The notes beneath the pieces were generated by a model. That model had not been told where the DNA came from. It worked only from the letters and a program-made list of their open reading frames with translations, and made no database searches. Source: Sphaerobacter thermophilus DSM 20745 (GTDB taxonomy: Bacteria; Chloroflexota; Chloroflexia; Thermomicrobiales; Thermomicrobiaceae). Taken from it: a stretch of DNA of 64,000 bases. Shown here piece after piece: positions 41,664 through 50,846 of the stretch; position 1 is the stretch's first letter, and each line of letters opens with the position of its first letter. The position numbers were made by a program, and so were the translations under genes. The stretch covers positions 2,356,001 through 2,420,000 of the forward strand of contig NC_013523.1 in assembly GCF_000024985.1 (NCBI RefSeq). Reading direction: 5' to 3'.

Positions 41664-41697
41664 CCGCCCGGCTCGCAATGAGTCGGGCGGTTCATAT
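41664..41697 (+). terminator. Probable intrinsic terminator
   Basis: CCGCCCG (41664-41670) pairs with CGGGCGG (41684-41690), with an inner CTC/GAG pair, followed by TTCATATTTG. It ends the small-protein gene and probably the DUF2089 operon. Just before it lies a run of GCGTGTTGCGTATTGCGTG repeats. Confidence 0.6.
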
Positions 41698-42196
41698 TTG
41701 TGGCCCGCGTTCGAAGGAGCAGGAAATTTCGGTCCTCTCTCCGCGCCGGGCGACGCGGGGCTGCACGTGTGATGAGTACCCGGGGATAAACCCCCGGGCT
41801 GACAACGATAGCCGGCTGAAGCCGGCTGGGGGAATTTGGCCCACGCCTGGATAATAAGGAATCCACCGTGCCGGTACACGCCCGGGGCTCAAGCCGCCGG
41901 GCTGAATAATGGGGTAAGCCCACTGAAGGGGCTGCGATGGCGACATCCAGGCATGTCCGGTTCGGCCACCCACCGGGCGCAGCATCCTCAGTCCCTTCAG
42001 TGGACTTCGCTTCCTAGCCCGGCGGCTTGAGCCCCGGGCACTTGTCACCGCTCGGGGATCCTGACACCTACGGACTAGCACCGGAGACGCTCCGCCCCGG
42101 ACCCGCCAAGGGCCTGTAGTACAATTGTTCCGCTCATCGACCGCCCGCCGGCGCGGCGGTGGACCAGCAGCTAGCCGAGGGACGTGACGCCGAGCC
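41698..42196. repeat. Compound palindromic repeat island before recN
   Basis: Contains the GC hairpin (41778-41798), a GCCGGCTGAAGCCGGC hairpin (41811-41826), and a large structure in which CCCGGGGCTCAAGCCGCCGG (41883-41902) and AAGCCCACTGAAGGGGCTG (41917-41935) face their complements near 41995-42015 and 42018-42040. No gene. The last 130 bases before recN hold no clear promoter. Confidence 0.65.
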
Positions 42197-43987
42197 ATGC
42201 TCCTGGAACTCGCCATCCGCAACTTCGCTATCATCCGCGACCTGCGCCTCACGTTCCACCCCGGCCTGAACGCCCTCACCGGGGAGACGGGCGCGGGTAA
42301 GTCGATCATCATCGACGCCCTGAGCGCCGTCCTGGGTGCGCGCGTCTCCGCCGATTTCGTGCGCACCGGCGCGTCCGGTGCCTGGGTCGAGGCAGTCTTC
42401 GACGTTCGCGACCTCGCGGAGCGCGAGGACTTCCGCACCCTCCTGGCCGAGACCGGCGTCGAGCCCGAGGACGGCACGCTGATCCTGACCCGCGACATCA
42501 GCGCGGCCGGGCGCAGTGCCGCCCGTATCAACGGCCGCACCGTCACTGCCAGCACCCTCGCCCAGTTCGGCTCGCTGCTGGTGGACATCCACGGCCAGAG
42601 CGAGCACCTCTCGCTCCTGCGCCCCGCTATCCACGTCGACCTGCTCGACCGCTATGCCGGGACGCTGGAGGAGCGTGAGCGGTTCGCCGCCCTCGTCCAC
42701 GAGTACCACCAGATCCGCCGCCAGATCGACCAGATCGTCGCCGACGAGCGGGAGCGCGCGCACCGGATGGACCTGCTCCGCTTCCAGGTCGAAGAGATCA
42801 CCGCCGCCAAGCTGCACCCGGACGAGGAAGCCGAGCTGGAGCGCGAGCGGCTCGTGCTCGGCAACGCCGAGCGGCTGGCGCGCCTCGCCGCCGAGACGTA
42901 CCAGTTGCTCGAAGGGGCTGACGACACCGGGCCTGCTCCGGTCTCCGGCGCGCTCGACCAGATCCGGCTGGCGGCCGAGCGGATCGAAGAACTTGCGCGG
43001 GTCGACGCGACGAACGAGCCCCTGGCGAACCAACTGCGCGAGGCGCTCATCCTGCTGGAGGATGTCGCCCACGGGGTGCGGGTCTACGCCGAGGAGGTCG
43101 AAGGAGACCCGGAGCGCCTGGCGGCGGTCGAGGATCGGCTGGCGCTCCTCAAGCAGCTCAAGCGCAAGTACGGCGCGACAATCGCCGAGGTCATCGCCTA
43201 CGGCGAGCAGGCCGCCCAGGAACTCCACGACCTGGACACCAGCGAGCAGCGGGTCGAGGAGTTGCGCCACCGTGCCGCTGTCCTGCTGCGACAGATCGCC
43301 GAGCAGGGCGCGCGGCTGACCGAACGCCGCCGCGCCGCCTGCGGCGAGCTGGAGCAGGCGGTCGAGCAGGCCATCGCCGAGTTGAACATGGGCCGGGCCC
43401 GCTTCGTGGTCGACCTGCGCCCCCTGACGAGCGGCACCGTCGCCCACCTCCCGGGCGACGACGGCCGTGACGGCCCGACGATCACCTTCGATCAGACCGG
43501 ACTCGACCGCGTCGAGTTCCTGATCGCCCCCAACGCCGGGGAGACACCCCGGCCACTGGCCCGCATCGCCTCCGGCGGGGAGACCGCCCGCCTCATGCTC
43601 GCCCTCAAGTCGATCCTCTCCGCGGCCGACGCCACCCCCACCCTGGTCTTCGACGAGGTCGACGTCGGCGTCGGCGGCCGCAGTGGCCAGCCGGTGGGCG
43701 AGAAGCTCTGGTCACTGACCGGGCAGCACCAGGTCATCGTCATCAGTCACCTGCCGCAGATCGCCGCCTTTGCCGAGGCCCACTACCGCATCACCAAGGA
43801 CGAGTACGACGGCCGGACCGAGACGCGCATCGAGCGCCTCGACGACGACGCTCGCATCGATGAGCTGGCCGCCATGCTCGACGGCCTGCCGGTCACCGCC
43901 GCCTCCCGTCAGAACGCCCAGGAGATGCTGGCCCGCATCGAGCAGTGGAAGCGCCAATCCGGCCGCGTCCCCGCCACCACCCGCTAG
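42197..43987 (+). CDS. recN: DNA repair protein RecN
   Basis: A 596-residue SMC-like ATPase for double-strand-break repair. Walker A is GETGAGKS (about 30-37), a long coiled-coil middle spans about 150-370 with a short hinge, and the C-terminal half carries the signature ASGGETARLMLALKS, Walker B TPTLVFDEVDVGVGG and the switch region VISHLPQIAAFAEAHYRITK. Length and motif order are those of RecN. It starts at ATG 42197. Flanked on both sides by repeat islands and not in an operon; no LexA box was seen. Confidence 0.94.
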   Translation: MLLELAIRNFAIIRDLRLTFHPGLNALTGETGAGKSIIIDALSAVLGARVSADFVRTGASGAWVEAVFDVRDLAEREDFRTLLAETGVEPEDGTLILTRDISAAGRSAARINGRTVTASTLAQFGSLLVDIHGQSEHLSLLRPAIHVDLLDRYAGTLEERERFAALVHEYHQIRRQIDQIVADERERAHRMDLLRFQVEEITAAKLHPDEEAELERERLVLGNAERLARLAAETYQLLEGADDTGPAPVSGALDQIRLAAERIEELARVDATNEPLANQLREALILLEDVAHGVRVYAEEVEGDPERLAAVEDRLALLKQLKRKYGATIAEVIAYGEQAAQELHDLDTSEQRVEELRHRAAVLLRQIAEQGARLTERRRAACGELEQAVEQAIAELNMGRARFVVDLRPLTSGTVAHLPGDDGRDGPTITFDQTGLDRVEFLIAPNAGETPRPLARIASGGETARLMLALKSILSAADATPTLVFDEVDVGVGGRSGQPVGEKLWSLTGQHQVIVISHLPQIAAFAEAHYRITKDEYDGRTETRIERLDDDARIDELAAMLDGLPVTAASRQNAQEMLARIEQWKRQSGRVPATTR

Positions 43988-44383
43988 ACCGACAACCCCA
44001 CGCCAGCCACGCAGTGTCGGGAACCACCCGCCCTCCATGCCGCTGCCAGTAGGCGGTGTGATGATTCCCGCGCGGCGGCATGTGTCCGGGGGTAATCCCC
44101 CGGGCCCCAACCGGCCGGTGGACTCCCAACGCCGGGACGTAAGCCCTCTTCCCCCGAGCCGGCTTCAGCCGGCTTTCCTTGTGAGCCCGGGGCTTGAGCC
44201 CCGGGCACGAACTGGCTGGCAGACACCGCTTCACCTGGACGTAAGCCCTACTGCGTCTCAGCCTGCTTCTACTAAAGTAGCGACGGACCGTACGTCGATG
44301 TTTCAGGCCGGTGCCGTGGCGTCTGTCTTGCAGCCACCCGCGGTGCCGAACGGCGGCACGTATCACGTATAGGGGAGGTGTGT
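43988..44383. repeat. Repeat island after recN
   Basis: Three hairpins in order: CCGGGGGTAATCCCCCGG (about 44086-44103), GAGCCGGCTTCAGCCGGCTT (44156-44175) and GCCCGGGGCTTGAGCCCCGGGC (44185-44206). These are the same units seen at 8.2-8.4 kb. No gene in the region. Confidence 0.65.
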
Positions 44384-44788
44384 ATGCTGTCTGCGGTCCG
44401 TTTCCTTGCTCGCTCTTTGCTGAGTCTCGCCTTTATCGTGCTCGGCTGGGATGCCGCTCGGGAACCGGGCGGGCGTGTCAAGGTGGTGGCCGAGCTGGGT
44501 GTCCCGCAACCGGAACTCGCGGTTCGGGCGAACGGGTCTCTCATGGTCGCGGCCGGTGCGATGCTGATGCTCGGAATCCGTCCGCGGTTGGCCGCCCTGT
44601 CGCTGGTGGCATCGATGGTGCCGACCACGCTCGCCGGCCACCCTTTCTGGCAAGTGAGCGATCCGCAGCAGCGCAAGGGGCAGCGCATCCATTTCCTAAA
44701 GAACCTTTCCATGATCGGCGGGCTGCTTACCGTTGCGTTGAGTGGCGACCGCCCATGCATCCCTTGTTCACAACCACGGGAAACATGA
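44384..44788 (+). CDS. DoxX-family membrane protein
   Basis: A 134-residue membrane protein with four helices (about 5-22, 45-62, 68-88 and 108-122) and the DoxX-type layout: RSLLSLAFIVLGWDA at the start and FLKNLSMIGGLLTVAL near the end. DoxX proteins take part in thiosulfate oxidation or redox stress in some organisms; the role here is unknown. ATG 44384 sits 5-6 nt behind AGGGGAGG. It is followed on the same strand by livK, with its own promoter between them. Confidence 0.85.
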   Translation: MLSAVRFLARSLLSLAFIVLGWDAAREPGGRVKVVAELGVPQPELAVRANGSLMVAAGAMLMLGIRPRLAALSLVASMVPTTLAGHPFWQVSDPQQRKGQRIHFLKNLSMIGGLLTVALSGDRPCIPCSQPRET

Positions 44789-44849
44789 CCAGGAGCGGGA
44801 CAGGTCGACTTGCCACCGAGCTAACCTCAAATGGGAAGGCATACTCGGA

Positions 44850-44878
44850 TTGCCAATCGTCGCTGTCCCTGACATACT
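44850..44878 (+). promoter_or_regulatory. Candidate promoter of livK
   Basis: TTGCCA (44850-44855) and CATACT (44873-44878), 17 bp apart, about 60 nt before the livK start. Confidence 0.45.
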
Positions 44879-44942
44879 ATGCGCACGGATTCGCACCGAC
44901 AGTGTAGTGTGGGGACCGTCGATCGCGAGGAGGAGTGATCGT

Positions 44943-46316
44943 ATGTCAAGACGCATCCCCTGGCCGCTTGCGCTGTTCGTCGCTATCACGCTGCTGCTGC
45001 CGATCCTGGCAGCCTGCGGTGGGGACGGCGAAAGCGAGCCCACGACCGCGGCCGAGACACCGACCACAAGCGGAGGAACAACGGAGACCGCTACGCCAGC
45101 GCCGTCAGGTTCGCCCGCGGCGTCGCCAACCAGTAGCGACAGTACCCCGACCGCATCTGGGGAGGCCCTGAAGATCGGCATGCTGGCGCCGTTCACCGGT
45201 GACCTCTCCGACTTCGGCCCGGCCTTCTGGAACGCCGCGATGCTCGCCGTCGAGGAGATCAACTCCGCGGGCGGTGTGCTCGGCCAGCCGGTCGAGCTGG
45301 TGCGTGCTGACGACGGCACGTCGCCGCAGCAGGGCGTTGAAGAGGCTCGCCGCCTGGTCGAGGTCGAGCGGGTGAGCGCCATCATCGGCGCCGCCGCCAG
45401 CGGCGTGACTCTCCCGGTCGCGGAGTCGGTGACCGGGCCGTCCGGGATCGTGCAGATCTCCCCGGCGTCCACGTCGCCCGCGTTGACCGACGCCAACGAC
45501 AATGACTTCCTGTTCCGCACCACCATCTCGGACGCGGCGCAGGGTGTCGTCCTGGCACAGCTCGCCCAGGAGCAGGGCTTCCAGACCGCCTGCACTATGT
45601 ACACGAACAACGCCTATGGCCAGGGCCTCTCCGAGGTCTTCGCCCGTGAGTTCGAGCGGCTCGGTGGGCAGGTCTTGGCCCAGGTGCCGCACGAGCAGGA
45701 GCAGGCGAGCTACGCCGCGGAGCTGGCCACCTGCACCGAGGGCAACCCGGACGTCCTGGCGGCCATTAGCTACCCCGAGAGCGCGCGCGTCTACCTGCGC
45801 GAGGCTGTCGAGCAGGGGCTGGTGGAGAACTTCCTGTTCGTCGACGGCACCAAGTCCGAGGAGCAGTTCGCTGACCTCGGCTGGGACGTCTTCGAGGGCA
45901 TGTGGGGAACGGCTCCCGGCGCGCTGGACACCGAGGTCGGTGATGCGTTCGACGCTCGCTACGAAGAGGCCTACGGCCGCCGGCCGGAGCTTCCCTTCCT
46001 CCGCGAGAGCTACGATGCCGTGTACGTGATCGCGCTGGCGGCGCAGAAGGCCGGCAGCACCGACCCGGCTGCGATCCGCGACGCGATTCGCGAGATCGCC
46101 AACCCGCCGGGTGAAACGGTCACGCCGGGTTCTGAGGGCTGGGCGCGAGCGCTCGAGCTGATCGCGGCCGGCGAAGATATCAACTATGAGGGTGCAGCTA
46201 GCCCGGCCGACTTCGATGACAACGGCGATGTGCTCACGGGCGCGATCGAGGTCTGGCGCGTGCAGGGCAGCGCTATCGTCGTTCAGGAAACGCGTGAGAT
46301 CGACCTGACCCAATAG
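44943..46316 (+). CDS. livK: Branched-chain amino-acid ABC transporter substrate-binding lipoprotein
   Basis: A 457-residue lipoprotein. The signal sequence ends in the lipobox ILAAC (Cys 25), followed by a Thr/Ser/Pro-rich linker (about 28-75) and a periplasmic-binding fold of the LivJ/LivK type: IGMLAPFTGDLSDFGP, LAVEEINSAGGVLGQPVELV, and SPASTSPALTD in the ligand cleft. ATG 44943 has GAGGAGGAG 7 nt upstream. The rest of the transporter is encoded on the opposite strand 0.7 kb away (47042-50846), so binding protein and membrane parts are made from separate transcripts. Specificity (amino acid, amide or urea) cannot be read from sequence. Confidence 0.92.
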   Translation: MSRRIPWPLALFVAITLLLPILAACGGDGESEPTTAAETPTTSGGTTETATPAPSGSPAASPTSSDSTPTASGEALKIGMLAPFTGDLSDFGPAFWNAAMLAVEEINSAGGVLGQPVELVRADDGTSPQQGVEEARRLVEVERVSAIIGAAASGVTLPVAESVTGPSGIVQISPASTSPALTDANDNDFLFRTTISDAAQGVVLAQLAQEQGFQTACTMYTNNAYGQGLSEVFAREFERLGGQVLAQVPHEQEQASYAAELATCTEGNPDVLAAISYPESARVYLREAVEQGLVENFLFVDGTKSEEQFADLGWDVFEGMWGTAPGALDTEVGDAFDARYEEAYGRRPELPFLRESYDAVYVIALAAQKAGSTDPAAIRDAIREIANPPGETVTPGSEGWARALELIAAGEDINYEGAASPADFDDNGDVLTGAIEVWRVQGSAIVVQETREIDLTQ

Positions 46317-46358
46317 CCGCGCAAGTGATCGATCACAGCGGCCCCACACTCCCAAGGC

Positions 46359-46390
46359 AGGGCTTGCGGTGAACACCGCAAGCCCTTCTT
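46359..46390 (+). terminator. Terminator of livK
   Basis: A perfect 13-bp stem (AGGGCTTGCGGTG 46359-46371 with 46374-46386), 43 bases after the stop, followed by TCTTCG. The loop is tight and the T run weak. Confidence 0.65.
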
Positions 46391-46443
46391 CGTCCGCTGA
46401 ACAGAGACAGCGGGGCTACGGCCGTGGCGTGTGCCCGGGGGTA

Positions 46444-46675
46444 ATGGAGTTGGACGAATTAGCTTCGTGTACCCGCCGGCAACCCGCTCCCGCGATGATG
46501 TCATCCTGAGCGCAGCGAAGGATCTCGCGTCAGACCGGATACGCACCGGGGAGATCCTTCGGCTCGGACGGAGTCGCCGGGCGCGGCTGGCCGCTGCCCC
46601 CGGCAGAGCGAAGGATGACAGCGACCGGGCGACGGGGTTGGCTCCGGTGTATCAACGTAATTCGTCAAACTTCAT
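46444..46675. mobile_element. Full-length copy (C) of a 232-bp MITE-like element
   Basis: Ends ATGGAGTTGGACGAATTA (46444-46461) and TAATTCGTCAAACTTCAT (46658-46675) are inverted repeats (16 of 18 match). The nested TGTCATCCTGAGCG core lies inside (from 46499; partner ends 46620). Its left arm resembles the right arm of copy B, so the two are in opposite orientation; both are exactly 232 bp. Left flank GCCCGGGGGTA and right flank AACCCCGGGGGCTGACAAGG are the split halves of the common GC hairpin repeat. No gene inside. Confidence 0.78.
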
Positions 46676-47041
46676 AACCCCGGGGGCTGACAAGGCGAAG
46701 CCCGCTGAAGGGGATGGGAACGCTGCGTCCGGTGAGGGACCGGATCGGCTCCGCCCGCAGGTAGCCATCGCAGCCCCTTCAGTGGGCTTTCCCATATTCA
46801 GCCCGGGGGTTTACCCCCGGGCACACGCCATGGCGCGCGGATCTTCACGGAACCCAACCTGCGCAGGGATTACCACCCTGCGCCATACCAAAGCGGCGGC
46901 CGAAGCCGCCGCACTTCAAGAGTTTGGTCCCCGGCCGGCTAAAGCCGGCTTCGTGTTGTCAGCCCGGGGGTTTACCCCCGGGCACACGCCACGGCGCGGA
47001 GAACGCTGCACCACTCAGCCTGGACACGCGCCGTGGCGCCC
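46676..47041. repeat. Compound palindromic repeat island between the liv transcripts
   Basis: Continues from the 232-bp element with AAGCCCGCTGAAGGGG (46698-46713) facing AGCCCCTTCAGTGGGCTTT (46770-46788), then two GC hairpins CCCGGGGGTTTACCCCCGGG (46802-46821 and 46963-46982), AAAGCGGCGGCCGAAGCCGCCGC (46890-46912) and GCCGGCTAAAGCCGGC (46934-46949). No gene. Confidence 0.7.
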
Positions 47042-48211
47042 CTACTCCACCGGACTCGAGGCCGGTTCGACCGTGGCGGTGGCCTGGGTCGCTGCCTCCT
47101 GGCGCCGCAGCTCCCGCACCCGGCTGTCCAGCCAGCGCGACACCCGCGCCCGCTCGGGAACCAGCCCCTTGGGGCCGGCGAGCAGAACCACGACGATCAG
47201 CGCGCCGATGATGAAGTCGCGGAAGAACGAGATGCGGTCTACGATGAACACCGGCAGCTTGAAGCTCTGAATCTGGAGCGTGATCGACCAGAAGCCCCAG
47301 ACCACGAAGGTACCGACGACCGCGCCGACGTTGTTGCCGCTGCCCCCGAGCACCAGCATGGCCCAGATGATGAATGTGCCGAAGAAGTGGGTGAACGTCT
47401 CGGGCGAGATGGCGCCCTGCTGGAACGCGAAGAACGCGCCGCCCGCGCCCATGATCGCCGCGCCGAGTACGAACCCCTGGACCTTGAAGGCGAAGACGTT
47501 CTTGCCGCTGGCGGCCACCACGTCCTCGTCCTCGCGCAGCGCCCGCAGCACGCGGCCCCAGGGTGAGCTGATGCCGCGCTCCACCATCAGGTAGACCAGG
47601 AAGAGCATCGCGAGGGCCAGGCCCAGGAAGACGAAGCGGTACACGTTCGGCTCGAACCAGCCGGCGAGGGGCCGCGGGATGCCGGTCAGGCCGCGCGTGC
47701 CGTTGACCAGCCAGGTCTCTTCGATCGTCACCCGCCGCAGCACCTCGGCCACGCCGATGGTCGTGATTGCCAGGTAGTCTTCGCGCAGCCGCAGCGCCGA
47801 CAGCGCCAGGAGCAACGCCAGCAGCGCCGAGGCCAGCGCCGCCGCCAGCACTCCGAAGATGAAGGGGAGCCACTCCCGGCTGTCGAGGAAGGGGAGGAAC
47901 GCCAGCCGATCTCCGAAGCCGCCCACGTACTGCACGAACTCGGAGTCGGCGGGCGACTTGGTGACGATCGCCGCGACGAACGCGCCGACCATGAAGAAGC
48001 CGACCACACCGAAATTGAAGATACCGGTGTAGCCCCACTGCACGTTGAGCCCGATGGCGATAATGGCCAGGATCGCCACGGTCGTCACGAAGGGGACAAG
48101 GAAGCCGATCACGGCCGTGACGCTCCCGCCGGAGTGGATGAGTGGGAGGAGGATCATTGCGACCGTGACGGCCGCGACGATGAGCTTCGTCGTCTTCGAT
48201 GCTTCCTTCAT
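47042..48211 (-). CDS. livM: Branched-chain amino-acid ABC transporter permease LivM
   Basis: A 389-residue membrane protein with about ten helices. It shows the LivM pattern: GLNVQWGYTGIFNFGVVGFF near residue 60, LREDYLAITTIGVAEVLRR in the middle, the EAA-like loop GRVLRALREDEDVVAASGKN, and GGSGNNVGAVVGTFVVWGF. Start ATG 48211, four bases after the livH stop; an in-frame GTG at 48235 would overlap livH. Last gene of livG-livF-livH-livM. The final 25 residues are a charged tail. Confidence 0.92.
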   Translation of the reverse strand: MKEASKTTKLIVAAVTVAMILLPLIHSGGSVTAVIGFLVPFVTTVAILAIIAIGLNVQWGYTGIFNFGVVGFFMVGAFVAAIVTKSPADSEFVQYVGGFGDRLAFLPFLDSREWLPFIFGVLAAALASALLALLLALSALRLREDYLAITTIGVAEVLRRVTIEETWLVNGTRGLTGIPRPLAGWFEPNVYRFVFLGLALAMLFLVYLMVERGISSPWGRVLRALREDEDVVAASGKNVFAFKVQGFVLGAAIMGAGGAFFAFQQGAISPETFTHFFGTFIIWAMLVLGGSGNNVGAVVGTFVVWGFWSITLQIQSFKLPVFIVDRISFFRDFIIGALIVVVLLAGPKGLVPERARVSRWLDSRVRELRRQEAATQATATVEPASSPVE

Positions 48212-48215
48212 GACG

Positions 48216-49295
48216 CTACGCTCCAAACAGTCCACGCGGCCGAGCCAGGATCACCAGGATCAGGATGACGAAGGCGATGGAGAACTTGTAGCCCGGGCTG
48301 AGCGGGCCAACCGCCACCGCCACCTCCTGCACCACCCCGACGACCAGTCCACCCACCAGCGCCCCGTGCGGGCTACCAATCCCGCCCAGGATCGCGGCGG
48401 CGAAGACCGGCAGGAGCAGGATGAACCCCAACTCCGGCTTGAGCTGCGACTGAAGCGCGAGCAGAACCCCCGCGACGGCGATCAGTCCGCCGCTGACGAG
48501 CCAGGTGGTGCGCACCACCGCTTCGGTGTCGATGCCGCTGACGCGCGCCAGATCCGGGTTGTCGGCCATGGCGCGCATGGCGCGGCCGGTGGTCGTCCGG
48601 TAGAGGAGGAAGTAGACGACCGCGGCAAGGACGATCGCAGCCGCGACGATGAAGAGCTGATCGGTGGGGATGCGCGGCCCGCCGGGGATTTGCAGCGTCG
48701 GCCGAATTCCGGAGACGTAGAAGCGGGGGGTCGGCCCCCAGATCATGAGCACCAGGCTGCGCATGGCAATCGCCACGCCCAGCGAGACGATGGCGAAGAT
48801 CGCCAGTCCGGCGCGCCGCTGACGTAGCGGCCGGTAGACCCAGCGGTCGACCAGGATCAGGATCACGGCGGACAGCGCGGCCGCGACGACGATCGAGAGC
48901 AGTAGGCCGTAGCCGAAGGAGAAGCGCCAGATCCGCTCGGTGGCGCCCGGCAGGTCGGCGAAGCTCCAGGGCAGGCGCACGTCGGTCCCGCGCGTACCCA
49001 CCAGGTTGCCCGAGAGGGCGAAGAAGGCCAGGTAGGCCGCCAGCATCATCGAGTCGCCATGGGCGAAGTGGGCGAACTTCAGCACGCCGTAGATGAGCGT
49101 CAGGCCCAGCGCCCCGAGCGCGAGCACACTGCCGACGACCAGGCCGGCGACGAACTGGCTCGGGTGCGTCAGCGCGCTCCAGATGACGAACAGGCCGATC
49201 GCGCCGAAGAGCACGACCGAGCCGGCCGCGTCACCCAGCCGCCCGAGCCGAGTTGGTGCGGTCTCGACCCGTGGCGAGACGGTCCCCGTGGACAT
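48216..49295 (-). CDS. livH: Branched-chain amino-acid ABC transporter permease LivH
   Basis: A 359-residue membrane protein with eight or so helices; LivH marks are ALGLTLIYGVLKFAHFAHGD near residue 65, GRAMRAMADNPDLARVSGID (the loop contacting the ATPases) and FAAAILGGIGSPHGALVGG. ATG 49295 is used: it begins 8 bases after the livF stop and is followed by a normal short N-terminus, whereas the longer frame from 49382 would overlap livF. Forms the channel with LivM. Confidence 0.92.
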   Translation of the reverse strand: MSTGTVSPRVETAPTRLGRLGDAAGSVVLFGAIGLFVIWSALTHPSQFVAGLVVGSVLALGALGLTLIYGVLKFAHFAHGDSMMLAAYLAFFALSGNLVGTRGTDVRLPWSFADLPGATERIWRFSFGYGLLLSIVVAAALSAVILILVDRWVYRPLRQRRAGLAIFAIVSLGVAIAMRSLVLMIWGPTPRFYVSGIRPTLQIPGGPRIPTDQLFIVAAAIVLAAVVYFLLYRTTTGRAMRAMADNPDLARVSGIDTEAVVRTTWLVSGGLIAVAGVLLALQSQLKPELGFILLLPVFAAAILGGIGSPHGALVGGLVVGVVQEVAVAVGPLSPGYKFSIAFVILILVILARPRGLFGA

Positions 49296-49302
49296 TCCGT
49301 TC

Positions 49303-50034
49303 CTACTCCCCCAGATAGAGGCGGCGCACCTCGTCGCTCTCAAGGAGCTGGCGCGCGTCACCTTCCAGTCGGTTCTCCCCACCTGCCAGCACGTAGCCCC
49401 GGTGGCTGAGGCTCAGCGCCTGGCGTGCGTTCTGCTCGACCATCAGGATGGCGGTCCCGGTGGCATTGATCTCCACCACCTTCTCGAAGACCATGTCGAC
49501 CATCTTCGGCGACAAGCTGGCCGACGGCTCGTCGAGCAGCAGCAACTGCGGGTCGAGCATCAGCGCCCGTGCGATAGCCAGCAACTGGCGCTGCCCGCCC
49601 GAGAGCCGCCCTGCACGCTCGTTCGGCCGCTCGGCCAGCACCGGGAACAGGCTGAAGACCTGCTCCATCCGCTCCCCGCGGCCCCCGTCCCGCGCGAAGC
49701 CGCCGATCTCCAGGTTTTCACGGATGGTCAACGAGGGGAAAACGTTGTCCGTCTGCGGCACATAGCACATACCGCGCCGGACCAGGCGATCCGGCGACTC
49801 GTGGGTGATCTCCTCCCCTGCCAGCAACACCCGGCCGGTGCGCACCGGCAGCAGCCCGAAGAGGGCCTTCATCAGCGTCGATTTACCCGCCCCGTTCGGA
49901 CCGATGATGGCGACCATCTCACCCGGTTGGACCCGGATCGACACGCCCCGCAGGATGTCGACCCCGCCATAGCCGGCGGTGATATCGACGGCGTCGAGGA
50001 GCGGCTGAGTGGCGACGGCAGTAGCGACGGTCAT
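49303..50034 (-). CDS. livF: Branched-chain amino-acid ABC transporter ATPase LivF
   Basis: A 243-residue ATPase: Walker A GPNGAGKST, signature LSGGQRQLLAIAR, Walker B LLLLDEPSASLSP, then VEQNARQAL, the LivF form of the switch region. ATG 50034 overlaps the livG stop by four bases (50031-50034), so the two ATPases are translationally coupled. Length is normal for LivF (about 235). Confidence 0.93.
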   Translation of the reverse strand: MTVATAVATQPLLDAVDITAGYGGVDILRGVSIRVQPGEMVAIIGPNGAGKSTLMKALFGLLPVRTGRVLLAGEEITHESPDRLVRRGMCYVPQTDNVFPSLTIRENLEIGGFARDGGRGERMEQVFSLFPVLAERPNERAGRLSGGQRQLLAIARALMLDPQLLLLDEPSASLSPKMVDMVFEKVVEINATGTAILMVEQNARQALSLSHRGYVLAGGENRLEGDARQLLESDEVRRLYLGE

Positions 50035-50846
50035 CGATACTGCCCTCCCAGATACGCCTCGAGGACCTGCGGGTTGTTGCGTACCTCTTCGGGCGTCCCC
50101 TCGCAGAGGTGGGTTCCTTCGCTCATGACGATGACCGGGTTGCAGAGCCGGGCCACCAGATCCATGTCGTGCTCGATGATGAACATGGTGATGCCCCGCT
50201 CGTAGCACAGCTCCTCGATGTAGCCCACCAGCCGGCGCATCAGCGTGCGGTTCACCCCGGCGCCCGGCTCGTCGAGCAGGATCATCTTGGGCTCAGCCAT
50301 CAACGTCCGCGCCAGCTCCAGGAGCTTCTTCTGGCCGCCCGAGAGGTTCGCCGCGTACTCGTCCCGCAGCCGGATCAGGTCCACGTACTCCAGCACGGCC
50401 AGCGCCCGGTCGATAATCTCCCGCTCGCGCTGGCCGACCAGGCCGGGGCGAAACCACGCGTTCCAGACGCGCTCGCCCTCCTGCCCCATGGGCACGAGCA
50501 CCAGGTTCTCCAGTACGGTCATCGAGCCAAGTGGTTTGGGGATCTGGAAGGTACGCACGAGGCCCTTGCGGGCAATCACGTGGGGAGGCAGGCCATCGAT
50601 GCGCTCGCCGTCGAAGACGATGGTGCCGCTGGTTGGCTTGAGAAAGCCGGAGATGAGGTTGAACGCGGTCGTCTTCCCCGCGCCGTTGGGGCCAATCAAG
50701 CCGGTAATGGTGCCCCGGCGGACGCGAAAGCTACAGTCATCGACCGCCCTCACCCCACCGAACACCCTGGTGAGATTGGACACCTCTAGGATCGCGTCGC
50801 TCTGGCCGGCAGCCGTCCCCGCCGGCGACTGCGCCGCAGCCGTCAA
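50031..50846 (-). CDS. livG: Branched-chain amino-acid ABC transporter ATPase LivG
   Basis: A 271-residue ATPase: Walker A GPNGAGKTT, LivG-type FQIPKPLGSMTVLENL, signature LSGGQKKLLELAR, Walker B MILLDEPGAGVN and switch IIEHDMDLV. It is the first gene of livGFHM. The start is uncertain: TTG 50846 is preferred because AGGAGGGAG lies 5 nt upstream, whereas GTG 50879 has no site. The control region to the divergent ybaB gene is about 300 bases. Confidence 0.92.
   Translation of the reverse strand: MTAAAQSPAGTAAGQSDAILEVSNLTRVFGGVRAVDDCSFRVRRGTITGLIGPNGAGKTTAFNLISGFLKPTSGTIVFDGERIDGLPPHVIARKGLVRTFQIPKPLGSMTVLENLVLVPMGQEGERVWNAWFRPGLVGQREREIIDRALAVLEYVDLIRLRDEYAANLSGGQKKLLELARTLMAEPKMILLDEPGAGVNRTLMRRLVGYIEELCYERGITMFIIEHDMDLVARLCNPVIVMSEGTHLCEGTPEEVRNNPQVLEAYLGGQYR

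Noticed and set aside
41778-42044. Repeat islands as CRISPR arrays
   Set aside because: The units are palindromes of different types at uneven spacing; there are no constant-length spacers and no cas genes.
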